NCBI RefSeq assembly: GCF_001623075.1
Contig: NZ_LMCF01000024.1
Location: forward strand, 1-64,000
DNA from: Pseudovibrio sp. Ad37
Lineage (GTDB): Bacteria; Pseudomonadota; Alphaproteobacteria; Rhizobiales; Stappiaceae
Direction: 5' to 3'
Length of the DNA: 64,000 nt
The notes beneath the pieces were generated by a model that ran no database searches, had not been told where the DNA came from, and worked only from the letters and a program-made list of their open reading frames with translations. This document shows positions 44,072 through 53,879 of this stretch, one piece after another (position 1 is the first letter of the stretch; each line of letters begins with the position of its first letter). The position numbers were made by a program, and so were the translations under genes.

Positions 44072-45427
44072 TTAGTTCAGTGGTTTGCCAACCGTAACAA
44101 AGGTTGGCTCAATGCCATCAAACATGTCTTGAGCAACCTCGCGAACACCTTCCAGTGTCACTGCTTCAACCATCTCATTGCGCTTGTCGATGTAATCGAT
44201 GCCCAACTCCTGCGTCTGAATGCCTGTCAGCTGACGGGCAATGCTGCTGGAGCTGTCAAAGTTAAGCGCATAATTACCGGTCAGATAGGACTTAGCTTCT
44301 TCAAGTTCTGCCGGCGTAGGACCAGTCTGCGCCATCCGCACCATCTGCTTTTTGATGATATCAATCGCTTCACCGGCTTTGTCTGAACGTGTGCCGGTAG
44401 ACCCCATCAGCAGCGCTGCATGCTTGTAAGGAACCAGATAAGAACCAACAGAATAAGCCAGGCCACGCTGCTCACGGATTTCATCATAGAGCCATGAGGA
44501 GAATGAGCCACCACCCAAAATGTGGTTCATGACGAAGGCAGACATGAATTTCGGATCATGACGCTCATAACCCGGCAGAGCAAACTGAATGGAAGTCTGT
44601 GGGCTCTCAAAGTCAACGTGAACAGCTTTGTCTGTCACAGGCTCCACATTGGGAATGGTAACCAGATCACCGTTTTCAGGCAAATCAGCAAAGACTTTGT
44701 CCAGAACGCTGGCCAGCTCATCAGCACTAATGGCTCCCACAACGCCGATCTTCAAAGAGCCTTTTGCAAAGATCTTTGCACGCTGTGTTTTCAAATCATC
44801 AGAAGTCAGCTTGGCAACCGTATTCTCTGTTCCTCGGCTTGGGCGGCCATAAGGGTGATCCGGGAAGATGGTCTTGGACAAATTCAGACCAGCCAAAGCA
44901 TCTGGGCGCTTTAGGCTGCGACGAATGCCAGAGACCGTCTGTGCTTTCATTCGCTCAAGCGGTTCATTGTCAAAACGTGGCTCATTCACAGCCAGACGAA
45001 GCATCTCGAAGGTGTGATCTTTATTGGCCTGCAAGCTCTGGAAGGACCCATAGAAGAAGTCACGGCCAGAACTGAAGGACAGACTCATAGTCAAATCTTC
45101 AAGGCGTCCCTGAAAGGCCTGAGAATCCAGATCACCAGCCCCTTCATCAAGCATGGTGCTCAAGAGGTTGGTCACACCCAGTTTGGCATCTGGATCCTGA
45201 GAACTACCACCTGCAAACGCAAAGTTCAGCGCGATGATCGGAACAGTATAGTCTTCCACCAACCAGGCTGTGATACCTTCTGGGCTTTTAACCTCTTGGA
45301 TTTCGATGGCCTGACTGTTCTGCACAAAGGTAGCGACGAACATGAATGACAAGGCCAGCAATGCAAACAAACTTGCCGTCATGTGGGAAGCGGAGTCAGA
45401 AGCCGCCATAAGAACTTTAGCTTTCAT
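44072..45427 (-). CDS. M16-family peptidase homologue, non-catalytic partner
   Basis: The ATG at 45427 has GAGGGG eight bases upstream and lies 13 bases after the stop of the upstream M16 gene; the product has 451 residues. A signal/anchor helix lies at about 15-38. The M16 fold is evident (GITAWLVEDYTVPIIALNFAFAGGS; GGGSFSSWLYDEIREQRGLAYSVG). However, the HxxEH zinc motif is replaced by TNLLSTMLDEG, so it should be inactive by itself. Such proteins pair with an active M16 subunit encoded next door, as in mitochondrial processing peptidase-like pairs of alphaproteobacteria. Confidence 0.88.
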   Translation of the reverse strand: MKAKVLMAASDSASHMTASLFALLALSFMFVATFVQNSQAIEIQEVKSPEGITAWLVEDYTVPIIALNFAFAGGSSQDPDAKLGVTNLLSTMLDEGAGDLDSQAFQGRLEDLTMSLSFSSGRDFFYGSFQSLQANKDHTFEMLRLAVNEPRFDNEPLERMKAQTVSGIRRSLKRPDALAGLNLSKTIFPDHPYGRPSRGTENTVAKLTSDDLKTQRAKIFAKGSLKIGVVGAISADELASVLDKVFADLPENGDLVTIPNVEPVTDKAVHVDFESPQTSIQFALPGYERHDPKFMSAFVMNHILGGGSFSSWLYDEIREQRGLAYSVGSYLVPYKHAALLMGSTGTRSDKAGEAIDIIKKQMVRMAQTGPTPAELEEAKSYLTGNYALNFDSSSSIARQLTGIQTQELGIDYIDKRNEMVEAVTLEGVREVAQDMFDGIEPTFVTVGKPLN

Positions 45428-45440
45428 CGAGCGTCCCCTC

Positions 45441-46850
45441 TCACTCTGCATTTTCAGGTTTTGCAGCAGGCATCAGATAGCTCGCCACACTGGTTTCACT
45501 AAGGTACTTCTGCGCAACTGCCTGAACCTGTTCAGGTGTCACCTTGGCAATGCGAGCAGGCCAGGTCTGAACCTTCTCAACAGAACCGCCTGTGGTCAGA
45601 GCTGTCCCAAAGATGCGCGCCAGAACGTCTTGCTTGTCTTGTGCGTAAATGGCAGAGGCCAGCATAGAGCGTTTAGAGCGTTCCACTTCTTCAGCTGTCA
45701 CACCATTCTCAAGAACATCATTCACGATTGCCAGAGCACGCTTCTCCAACTCTTCCAGCTCAACACCATCTTTGGGAGAGGTGTAAAGAATGAAGCGGGT
45801 GTCATCCAAAGCGGTGGATTGGTACCAGGCTCCAGCACTGGTCGCGACTTCGCCTTCAATCACCAGCGCTTTGTAAAGCCGGCTGTTAGCACCGCCACCT
45901 AAAATGTCTGAAAGCACTTCAAGAGCTTCAGAGTCACTCGGCTCAGCAGTGGTCGAGCTTGGTACGATCCAGCCATGTTGCAGGCTTGGCTGGGCAACCT
46001 GATCACTCTGCAGGCTGACTTCGCGATTACCTGGCACGATCTGGACATGCGGACGATCACGTGGACCCGGGTCTGCACGTTGCTCAACCTTGCCATAGGT
46101 CTTCTTGGCGAGGGCCAGAACGTCTTCCGAAGTCACATCACCGGCAACAATCAGGATTGCGTTGTTTGGTGTGTAGTACTTGTCGTAAAAGGCGATAGCA
46201 TCGTCTTTGTTCAGCGCCTGAATTTCGTTTTTCCAGCCAATCACCGGAATACCGTAGGGGCTGTTCGGAAACAGGACCTGATCGAATGTCTCAGATAGTC
46301 TGGCCGCAGGGCTGCGGTCCACACGCTGGGAACGCTCTTCGAGCACCACATCCCGTTCCGGATCAACCTGCTTTTCGGTCAGGATCAGGTTGGACATGCG
46401 ATCGGCCTCATAGCCCATCACCATTTCCAGATGCTCTTTGGCAACCTGCTGATAATAGGCCGTGTAGTCTTGAGAGGTGAAGGCGTTTTCCTGACCACCT
46501 ACCTGAGCAACCTTTTTGGAGAACTCACCCTCTGGTGTATTCTTGGTTCCCTTGAACATGAGATGTTCAAGAAAATGCGCGATGCCGGATTTACCGGGTT
46601 TTTCATCTGCTCCGCCAACGCGGTACCACACCATGTGTGTCACAATCGGGGCGCGTCGGTCAGGGATGACAACCACCTGAAGGCCATTGTCGAGAGTGGT
46701 TTGGGAAACATCGGTTCCGCCGATGTGTATTTTTGAAAAGTCTTCGATTGAAGTTTTCCCTGTCGTATCCGCAGCCACGGGCAACACTGGGCTTGCGAAA
46801 ACAACCAGACTCAAAGCGAGGGCTTTAAGCGCGAGAGATCGACCAGTCAC
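45441..46850 (-). CDS. M16-family zinc metallopeptidase, catalytic partner
   Basis: A 469-residue exported protein; start GTG at 46850 with GGGAG upstream. The signal peptide ends near residue 27 (LPVAA). The inverted zinc motif is HFLEHLMF (His92, Glu95, His96), followed by the usual downstream acidic stretch. A second M16 half carries GGGANSRLYKALV. It degrades or processes peptides in the periplasm, probably as a heterodimer with the inactive partner encoded directly downstream. Both lie after lspA and a lipoprotein gene, in the envelope-biogenesis neighbourhood common in alphaproteobacteria. Confidence 0.92.
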   Translation of the reverse strand: MTGRSLALKALALSLVVFASPVLPVAADTTGKTSIEDFSKIHIGGTDVSQTTLDNGLQVVVIPDRRAPIVTHMVWYRVGGADEKPGKSGIAHFLEHLMFKGTKNTPEGEFSKKVAQVGGQENAFTSQDYTAYYQQVAKEHLEMVMGYEADRMSNLILTEKQVDPERDVVLEERSQRVDRSPAARLSETFDQVLFPNSPYGIPVIGWKNEIQALNKDDAIAFYDKYYTPNNAILIVAGDVTSEDVLALAKKTYGKVEQRADPGPRDRPHVQIVPGNREVSLQSDQVAQPSLQHGWIVPSSTTAEPSDSEALEVLSDILGGGANSRLYKALVIEGEVATSAGAWYQSTALDDTRFILYTSPKDGVELEELEKRALAIVNDVLENGVTAEEVERSKRSMLASAIYAQDKQDVLARIFGTALTTGGSVEKVQTWPARIAKVTPEQVQAVAQKYLSETSVASYLMPAAKPENAE

Positions 46851-46954
46851 GTAGGGGGCTCCCTTTAAAATGAGCAGGACACAGCTGTCCTACCTATACC
46901 GTGATTGTGGTTAATCTCCTCGTGAATTATTCGTAATCTATTGCAGCTATAATG

Positions 46955-46980
46955 AAAAAAGCGCGAACATTGTCGCGCTT
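46955..46980 (-). terminator. Terminator after the lipoprotein gene
   Basis: GCGCGA/TCGCGC stem with a short loop, followed on the minus strand by TTTTTT; it separates the lipoprotein gene from the M16 pair. Confidence 0.8.
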
Positions 46981-47036
46981 GCTTCATAGTTTATTCAGGC
47001 TTTCAGTAAGACTTGAACTCTCTGTGAGAGAGGTTC

Positions 47037-47774
47037 CTACTGCTTGCTCATATCGATACGAGCGCCGTCTTCAATTGCTGCTGCTTCACGCTTTTTGCGA
47101 ACTTCTTCGCTTTCGTCCACTTCCGGGGTCGCAAAAGCAACGCCTGCAACAGGAGTGGAGTAAGCCACTGGAGGCTCGGTCAGGTACTTGCGTGTCGGCG
47201 TACAACTTGGATCGCCAGGTGCGCAAATCGGTGCTTCCACATCTTTGCCACCAAGCTGTTTTTTGGCAGCCTGATATTGCTTGCCAAGAGCTGCAAGTTC
47301 AGTCGGGCTCAGCTTGTCACCATCAAGAAGCTGCTGCTGACGTTTCTCAGCTGCGAAATCGCGAGGGCGAGCCGCTGCTTTCTCCAACGCAGGGTGGCCG
47401 CGCATTTGCTCAATGCTCAAAGGCTCACCTGGCTCTACCTTGTAGAACGCGCGGATCTCTTCAAGTTCTTCCTTGGAGCGGTCAACCGGCCAGTTGCTAG
47501 CGACTTCAGAAAGCTTGCGGGAATCTGGCTGCGGAAGGTTGCCAGCCTGTGTCGGCATAACAAGCGGAGCACGCTCTTTGTACTTGATGTCAGTGTTTTT
47601 CTGAGACTCAAGACCAACGGCGCTCAAGACACCAGTCATCAAACTCAAATCGGTGGTTTCAGTGCCATCATCGAAGTCACCATTACCTGTCATACAGGCG
47701 GATAGTGCGAGAGAGAGCCCGCAAACAAAAGTGGCCCGAACAACGAATTTTTTGCTACGGCTTTGCAATTTCAT
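47037..47774 (-). CDS. Lipoprotein, possibly BamF/DUF3035-like
   Basis: From the ATG at 47774 (MKLQSRSKK) the product has 245 residues, starting with a lipoprotein signal that ends in the lipobox LSAC near residue 27. The mature part is hydrophilic, with RAPLVMPTQAGNLPQP near residue 67 and a helix-rich remainder. The short proline-rich RAPLVMP-like segment and the position between lspA and M16 peptidase genes fit BamF-type lipoproteins (formerly DUF3035) of alphaproteobacteria, which belong to the outer-membrane assembly complex. This assignment needs a profile match. A longer frame starts at 47822 but breaks the signal layout. Confidence 0.6.
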   Translation of the reverse strand: MKLQSRSKKFVVRATFVCGLSLALSACMTGNGDFDDGTETTDLSLMTGVLSAVGLESQKNTDIKYKERAPLVMPTQAGNLPQPDSRKLSEVASNWPVDRSKEELEEIRAFYKVEPGEPLSIEQMRGHPALEKAAARPRDFAAEKRQQQLLDGDKLSPTELAALGKQYQAAKKQLGGKDVEAPICAPGDPSCTPTRKYLTEPPVAYSTPVAGVAFATPEVDESEEVRKKREAAAIEDGARIDMSKQ

Positions 47775-47972
47775 TACCCTTGTTTCCCGATCACCATCAA
47801 AACGGCGTTTGACAGGCATCACGGGTCAAATGACAGCCTGCGAAATCTGTAGTCCTCATAATCCAGTGATGCCACCTTAAAACAGGAATCACGAAACCAT
47901 GAAGGCCCTAAGTGTGTAGTTATGCCCAGAAGCACCCGATATTCCCCACATATAATTGAGAATTAGGCAGTT

Positions 47973-48497
47973 TTAGGGCCGGCTATCCTTATTTTTGCCA
48001 ATAAATAAGGTGTCGAGCAGCAAACCAGCAGCGCCAATAACAATCCATGCATCGGCAAGATTGAAGACGTACCAGGAAAATTCCCCAACATGAAAATAGA
48101 GGTAATCGACGACTTTGCCATAATAGAGGCGGTCAAAACCATTGCTCAGGGCGCCGGAGAGAACCAGCCCGAGGCAGAAACCTTCCAGCCGATTACTTGC
48201 GCGCGCACTCCAGAACCAGATGAAAACTGAGGCAACAACCGTAAAGGCTGCCAATCCCCAGCGGCCAAGCTCTGTCGTTTGCTGGAAAAATCCGTAGGAA
48301 ACGCCTTTGTTCCAGACCAGAACCAGATCCAGAAAAGGGCCAACTGGGATTGTAGGAATACCGCCACCTGAGAAATGAGCGACAGCCCAGAACTTGGCAA
48401 TCTGATCAACAACCAGACCAGCTATGGCAAGGAGGAGGACGAGGGAACTGTGATGTCCCCAAAACTTCAGTTTCTTCAAGGTCAATTCCCTCGTCAC
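47973..48497 (-). CDS. lspA: Lipoprotein signal peptidase II
   Basis: A 174-residue, four-helix membrane protease that starts with GTG 9 bases after the ileS stop. The catalytic aspartates are Asp131 in GKVVDYLYF and Asp149 in FNLADAWI. NGFDRLYYG and the early VVDQIAKF are further family marks. It removes the signal peptide of prolipoproteins after diacylglyceryl transfer, and is the target of globomycin. It is cotranscribed with ileS, the common order in bacteria. Confidence 0.95.
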   Translation of the reverse strand: MTRELTLKKLKFWGHHSSLVLLLAIAGLVVDQIAKFWAVAHFSGGGIPTIPVGPFLDLVLVWNKGVSYGFFQQTTELGRWGLAAFTVVASVFIWFWSARASNRLEGFCLGLVLSGALSNGFDRLYYGKVVDYLYFHVGEFSWYVFNLADAWIVIGAAGLLLDTLFIGKNKDSRP

Positions 48498-48506
48498 ATC
48501 GTTCGC

Positions 48507-51440
48507 TTAAACAGTCGCGCCATCCAGCTCGCGCATTGCATCCGCATCGCGCAGTGTCAGCTCAGGATACTCAGCGTCTGCACCAACTTCTGGCAGGATC
48601 TTCCAGGAGCGGGCACACTTGTTACCCTCAGCAAGACCTGGCACAACGCCAACACCAGCAGTGTCTTCCAACGTGAACGCACCTTCAGGAGCGCTGTCAG
48701 AGGACAGGTTCAGCTGGGATGTGATCGCGATTTCTGCAGCGTCCAGACCATCCAGAGCAGCCATCAGGTCTGCATCTGAAATGTAAACGGTTGGATGTGC
48801 TTCCAAAGAAGAACCGATCCGCTTTTCACGGCGTTCGATTTCCAATGCACCAGTGATCACACGGCGCACCGCACGAACCTTCTCCCACTTCGCTGCCAGC
48901 TCATCGTTTCTCCACGCAGAAGAAACAGCAGGGAACTGCTGCAGGTGCACAGAAGTTGTCGCTTCACCGTAACGGTAGATCCAGCTCTCTTCCATGGTGA
49001 ATGGCAGGATTGGTGCCAGCCACATGGTCAGATGACGGAACAACTGCTCAATCACATAAAGAGAGGCTTTGCGCTTCGTGGAAGATGGAGCATCGCAATA
49101 CAGCGCATCCTTGCGGATATCGAAGTAGAATGCGGACAGCTCAACAGTCATGAAGTTAAACAGAGCAGAGAACACGCGCTTGCTGTCGAACGCCTGATAG
49201 GCATCACGAACCAGCACATCCAGCTCAGCCAGACGGTGCAACATCAACAGCTCAAGCTCATTCATGTCAGCAAGAGCAATCTCTTCGCCGTCATAGTGAC
49301 CAAGAGACCCAAGCATGAAGCGCAGAGTGTTACGCATCTTGCGGTAGGCATCAACGTTGGTCTTGATGATCTCAGGGCCGATACGCTGGTCTTCAGCATA
49401 ATCGACTGAACCAACCCACAAACGCAGAATGTCCGCGCCGTACTGCTTGATGACGTCCTGAGGCGCAACCGTGTTGCCCAAAGACTTGGACATCTTGCGG
49501 CCTTGCTCATCCATGGTGAAACCGTGGGTGAGAACAGCGTCATATGGTGCATGACCGCGAGTACCACAGCTTTCCAAGAGGGAAGAGTGGAACCAGCCAC
49601 GGTGCTGATCGGTACCTTCAAGGTACAGAACGTAGTCGTCACCACCCAAACCTTTACGGTTCGGGTTCAGGTCTTCGCGGCGTTCCATGCAGAAGGCGTG
49701 TGTTGAACCGGAATCGAACCACACGTCGAGGATGTCCTCGACTTTTTCGAAGTTCTCAGCATCATATGCATCGCCAAGGAAGCGCTGCGTTGCGCCTTCT
49801 TCAAACCATGCATCTGCACCTTCATTCTGGAAAGCTTCAAAGATACGTGCGTTGACCGCTTCGTCCTTCAAAACTTCACCAGTTTCCTTGTTCACAAGCA
49901 CGGTGATCGGCACGCCCCATGCACGCTGACGGGAAAGAACCCAGTCAGGGCGGGCTTCGATCATGGCATTCAGACGGTTCTGACCGGTTGCTGGCACAAA
50001 ACGGGTCTCAGAAATTGCCTTCAGCGCACGGGCACGCAGTGTGTCCCCTTTGGCTTCCTCGGAAAGTTCCTTGTCCATGTAAACAAACCACTGCGGCGTG
50101 TTACGGAAGATCAAAGGAGCTTTCGAGCGCCAGGAGTGTGGGTAGGAGTGCTTCACACGCCCACGAGCCATCAGACCGCCAACTTCTGTCAGCTTTTCGA
50201 TAACAGCTTTGTTGGTGGAGCCTTCCTTGCCTTTACGGTCAAGGATGTACTTGCCTTCAAACAGCGGCACATGCGGATAGTAGGAACCATCCGGCTGAAC
50301 GGTCATTGGAACCTGTTCAGTACCAGCTTTTGCAAAGGCTTCCCGGTTGTCCAGGAACATCTGGAAATCTTCCTGACCATGGCCAGGAGCCGTGTGAACG
50401 AAGCCAGTACCAGCATCATCGGTGACATGCTCACCGGCGAGCATCGGAACGTTGAAGTCGAAGTAGTCGCCAGCACCTTCTGCACCACGTAGCGGATGCG
50501 CGCAGTATTCGATGGTGCTCACATCAACATCGGAAACACGCTCATAGGCATCAACGCGGGAAGCTTCAAAAACAGATTCAGCAAGCTTGTCAGCAATAAT
50601 GAACTCTTCGCCAACTTTCGCCCAGTTGTCTTCAGCAGCTTCTGTCACCTTGTAGATGCCATAGCTGATGTCGTTAGAGAACGAGATCGCGCGGTTTGCT
50701 GGAATGGTCCATGGAGTGGTTGTCCAGATCACCACTTTCTTGCCGATCAGCGCTTCATCGCCAGATACAACCGGGAAAGTCACCCAGATGGTGTGGGAGA
50801 TATGGTCTTCATACTCCACTTCCGCTTCAGCAAGAGCGGTCTTTTCAACGATAGACCACATTACAGGCTTGGAGCCACGGTACAGCTGGCCGGATGTCGC
50901 GAACTTCATCAGTTCTTTCGCAATCACAGCTTCGCTGTCGTAGCGCATGGTCAGATATGGGTTGTCCCAGTCTGCTTCAATACCAAGGCGCTTGAATTCT
51001 TCACGCTGAACGTCAATCCACTTGTCCGCAAACTCACGGCATTCCTTACGGAATTCGTTGATCGGCACAGCGTCTTTGTTTTTGCCTTTTTTGCGATACT
51101 GCTCTTCGATCTTCCATTCGATCGGCAGACCATGACAATCCCAGCCAGGAACGTAGTTCGCATCAAAACCCTGCATCTGCATGGAGCGGTTGATGATGTC
51201 CTTCAGGGTCTTGTTCAGCGCATGACCAATATGGATGTTGCCGTTCGCATAAGGAGGGCCATCATGCAGGATGAACTTAGGGCGACCTGCGGATTGATCG
51301 CGCATCACCTTGTAAAGGTCCTTGTCCAACCATTTGGCGAGGATCTTAGGTTCATTCTTTGGAAGGCCTGCCCGCATTGGGAAATCAGTTTTAGGCAGGT
51401 TGAGCGTGTCCGAATAATCGCGGCTCGGTGTATCGGTCAT
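48507..51440 (-). CDS. ileS: Isoleucyl-tRNA synthetase
   Basis: A 977-residue class Ia synthetase. The HIGH motif lies at residues 70-73 ([13 protein letters not shown]) and KMSKS near 649 ([10 protein letters not shown]). The CP1 editing domain is at about 200-400, with [11 protein letters not shown] and [16 protein letters not shown] tRNA-binding anticodon domain follows. The length matches the bacterial form with a C-terminal region, but no C-terminal zinc-finger Cys set is visible (only CARSW near the end). It charges tRNA-Ile and heads the ileS-lspA operon. The upstream 340 bases form a long, structured leader. Confidence 0.97.
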   Translation of the reverse strand: MTDTPSRDYSDTLNLPKTDFPMRAGLPKNEPKILAKWLDKDLYKVMRDQSAGRPKFILHDGPPYANGNIHIGHALNKTLKDIINRSMQMQGFDANYVPGWDCHGLPIEWKIEEQYRKKGKNKDAVPINEFRKECREFADKWIDVQREEFKRLGIEADWDNPYLTMRYDSEAVIAKELMKFATSGQLYRGSKPVMWSIVEKTALAEAEVEYEDHISHTIWVTFPVVSGDEALIGKKVVIWTTTPWTIPANRAISFSNDISYGIYKVTEAAEDNWAKVGEEFIIADKLAESVFEASRVDAYERVSDVDVSTIEYCAHPLRGAEGAGDYFDFNVPMLAGEHVTDDAGTGFVHTAPGHGQEDFQMFLDNREAFAKAGTEQVPMTVQPDGSYYPHVPLFEGKYILDRKGKEGSTNKAVIEKLTEVGGLMARGRVKHSYPHSWRSKAPLIFRNTPQWFVYMDKELSEEAKGDTLRARALKAISETRFVPATGQNRLNAMIEARPDWVLSRQRAWGVPITVLVNKETGEVLKDEAVNARIFEAFQNEGADAWFEEGATQRFLGDAYDAENFEKVEDILDVWFDSGSTHAFCMERREDLNPNRKGLGGDDYVLYLEGTDQHRGWFHSSLLESCGTRGHAPYDAVLTHGFTMDEQGRKMSKSLGNTVAPQDVIKQYGADILRLWVGSVDYAEDQRIGPEIIKTNVDAYRKMRNTLRFMLGSLGHYDGEEIALADMNELELLMLHRLAELDVLVRDAYQAFDSKRVFSALFNFMTVELSAFYFDIRKDALYCDAPSSTKRKASLYVIEQLFRHLTMWLAPILPFTMEESWIYRYGEATTSVHLQQFPAVSSAWRNDELAAKWEKVRAVRRVITGALEIERREKRIGSSLEAHPTVYISDADLMAALDGLDAAEIAITSQLNLSSDSAPEGAFTLEDTAGVGVVPGLAEGNKCARSWKILPEVGADAEYPELTLRDADAMRELDGATV

Positions 51441-51779
51441 TTGGCAGTCCGCTTATGTGGGCATTTGTTTGCCCATAGGCATTTGGTAAAGCGCAGGAAT
51501 TTGCGCAAGTTTGAAAATCCCGCCGTCTCTGTGACGGTTGGAGGTCTCCCGGTACTTCAGGGCGCCAGCGGGCGTCTCAACTGAAGGCCGGGCCAATAAT
51601 TCGAAATTGGCACACCTTGAGTAAGGTCAAAGGAGTAGTCCTGTTATCTTCAAACTCGGCTAACATAATGAGTGCTTTTAGCAGCGCTTATCCTAGGAAT
51701 AAAGAGCCTCTAACAACAAAGCTCAATATTCTCAAGACCAAGGGCAATTTTCCTGAAGGCCGGAGCTGCCGCGCTGAAG
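51441..51779. other. ileS leader and intergenic region
   Basis: About 340 bases without a gene. On the minus strand it can form several hairpins: CTTCAG...CTGAAG around GACGCCCGCTGGCGCC, and ATGCC...GGGCA near the start codon. I recognise no T-box signature. The part near 51640-51720 is AT-rich and may hold a promoter. Confidence 0.35.
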
Positions 51780-52754
51780 TCAGTAATGACGCTTGGGTGA
51801 ACTGTCGACAAGCTCTTCGCTCTCCGCCTGACGCTTCGCAGCTGTCCGTTCACGGTGTGCAATGTAAAGCCCGCCACCTGAGATCAAAGCCACACCCAGC
51901 CAGACAAACATGTCTGGAATGTCCCCAAACAGCACGAAGCCCACAATCGTTGCACTGATGATCTCTGTATAGCTGAGCGGTGCAAGAACGGAGGCAGGGG
52001 CTCGGTCAAACGCAAGCACAATACAGCCGTGTGAGGCAAATGAGATAATGCCCATCAACACGAACAGCGGTAGGTGAGTGAGGTCTGGTGTCGTCCACGC
52101 GGCTGCTTCAAACCCAAGCAGGCTTGCGATGATAACAAGCGGTGTCAGCGTCAAAACACCAGCAATACCCGTCGCGAACTGAATGCCAAGCAAAGAGGCA
52201 CTCCCTGCAAGTTTGCGCGTCAGAACAAGATAAACTGCAAAGGAGGTCGCAGCAGCAAGTGGCAACAGAGATGGCCAACCCAAAGCGCTCGACCCTGGAC
52301 GGATAATGATCAGAGCCCCGATCATGCCAACCACAACGGCTGCCCAACGGCGCACGCCTACTTTTTCCTTCAAAACAACAGCCGAAAGTACAGTCAGGAT
52401 CATCGGCTGCACAAAGAAAATCGCAATCGCATCCGCCAAAGGCATGTACTTAAGAGAGGTGAAGAAGAAGATTGAGCAAATTGCGAGACAAGCACCGCGC
52501 ACCAGCTGAATACGGTTGACCTCTTTCATCAAAGAGCCGAACGAACGGCCCATGAAACCCGCAATCACGAGAACAATAATCGCCTGACACAGGAAGCGGC
52601 CAAGCGATACCTCAACCGGCGAAATGAACGCACTGAGATACTTGGCTGTGCCATCCATCAGGGGGGCCAAAGACATTCCGGCGACCATAAACAGAATGCC
52701 ATGTAGCCCGGCATTGGAGGTATGACTATCTGTCGAGGCGGTTGTTGTTGTCAT
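51780..52754 (-). CDS. EamA/DMT-family transporter 1
   Basis: A 324-residue membrane protein with ten predicted helices in two EamA repeats. The first runs through LVRGACLAICSIFFFTSLKYMPLADAIAIFFVQPMIL and the second through ASHGCIVLAFDRAPASVLAPLSYTEIISATIVGFVLFGDIP. Members export metabolites, often amino acids or nucleobases, or act as S-adenosylmethionine carriers; the substrate is unknown. It is a clear paralogue of the next gene (52917-53855), which suggests tandem duplication. It ends in a charged cytoplasmic tail. Confidence 0.85.
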   Translation of the reverse strand: MTTTTASTDSHTSNAGLHGILFMVAGMSLAPLMDGTAKYLSAFISPVEVSLGRFLCQAIIVLVIAGFMGRSFGSLMKEVNRIQLVRGACLAICSIFFFTSLKYMPLADAIAIFFVQPMILTVLSAVVLKEKVGVRRWAAVVVGMIGALIIIRPGSSALGWPSLLPLAAATSFAVYLVLTRKLAGSASLLGIQFATGIAGVLTLTPLVIIASLLGFEAAAWTTPDLTHLPLFVLMGIISFASHGCIVLAFDRAPASVLAPLSYTEIISATIVGFVLFGDIPDMFVWLGVALISGGGLYIAHRERTAAKRQAESEELVDSSPKRHY

Positions 52755-52916
52755 GTTGCTCTCGGATAATGGGGATACGCTGACATATCAAAGCCAGCGC
52801 AGAGGGTAAGGGCCTATATTGACGCACCAGCTATTCCTTTGCGCAACCAAAAGAAAGTGCCGGTAGCGGGCTATTCAGTGCAGTTATCTAAAGAGTATCT
52901 GTTCCGCCCCTCAATA

Positions 52917-53855
52917 TTATGAGGGAGAGGGTTTTCTCTCTGCATTTGCAAGTATCAGTCCGCTGCAGATAAGCATACCAACGCCAACCCAGACAAACTC
53001 GTCAGGGACTTCGTTGAAGATCAGGTAACCGACTATAGTTGCAGATATAATTTCAATATAGTTGATGGGCGCAAGCACAGACGCCGGAGCTCTCTCAAAG
53101 GCTTTAACCAGTAACACATGCGCAGTCAGTCCTGTTCCGCCAAGGCCGAACAGAAGCAGAGTCGGCACTGTGAAATCGCGGTTCTGATCCGCAATCACCA
53201 GATCTCCACCAAAGCCCGTCAGCCAGGCATAAACGATGATCGGCAGAATAAAGAGGCTGGCAGCAAGGCCGGTTGCGAACTGAATAGCCAGCTGAGAGGC
53301 TTGCCCGGAAAGTTTACGCGTCAACATCAAATAGCAGGCAAATGTAGAGGCAGCAGCAAGAACAAGAAGGCTGGCCCGTTGGAAAACCTCAGTCCCGGGG
53401 CGCACGATCACAAGCACACCGACAAAGCCGATCATCACTGCCATCCAACGTTTAGCGCCAACTTTTTCCTTCAGAAACACTGAGGACAGAATCACCAGAA
53501 TAACCGGCTGAACAAAGAAAATTGCTGTCGCCTCTGTCAGCGGCAGGTACTTCAACCCAAACACCATGAAGACTGAGCCAACTGCAAGCAGCAGACCACG
53601 GCAAAACAAGGGAAGGGTCATTTCCTTCACGAGGCTCCGCCAGCTCCGCTTCTGAAAAGGAGCGATTGCCAGAATAATGACAAGTTGCACAGCAAAGCGA
53701 AAGAAAGCGACAGTCAAAGGCGAGAAAAACTCTGCCAGATACTTCACCACCCCGTCGGTACTCGACAGAATGAGCAATCCGCAGATCATGAGCAGCACGC
53801 CGTGCAACACATTATCAGAGCTGGCGGTGCCAGCTCTCGTAGCCGCTGATGTCAT
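52917..53855 (-). CDS. EamA/DMT-family transporter 2
   Basis: A 312-residue paralogue of the previous gene with the same ten-helix layout: LFCRGLLLAVGSVFMVFGLKYLPLTEATAIFFVQPVIL in repeat one, LLVKAFERAPASVLAPINYIEIISATIVGYLIFNEVPDEFVW in repeat two. The substrate is unknown. It lies 24 bases after ribF on the same strand and may be cotranscribed with it; this tempts a flavin-related guess, which is not supported by any residue. 162 bases separate it from transporter 1. Confidence 0.85.
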   Translation of the reverse strand: MTSAATRAGTASSDNVLHGVLLMICGLLILSSTDGVVKYLAEFFSPLTVAFFRFAVQLVIILAIAPFQKRSWRSLVKEMTLPLFCRGLLLAVGSVFMVFGLKYLPLTEATAIFFVQPVILVILSSVFLKEKVGAKRWMAVMIGFVGVLVIVRPGTEVFQRASLLVLAAASTFACYLMLTRKLSGQASQLAIQFATGLAASLFILPIIVYAWLTGFGGDLVIADQNRDFTVPTLLLFGLGGTGLTAHVLLVKAFERAPASVLAPINYIEIISATIVGYLIFNEVPDEFVWVGVGMLICSGLILANAERKPSPS

Positions 53856-53879
53856 GAACTATCTTTCTAAAGGGAGGGA

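Noticed and set aside
50496-51584. 362-codon frame opposite ileS
   Set aside because: Antisense shadow of a strongly conserved ileS gene.
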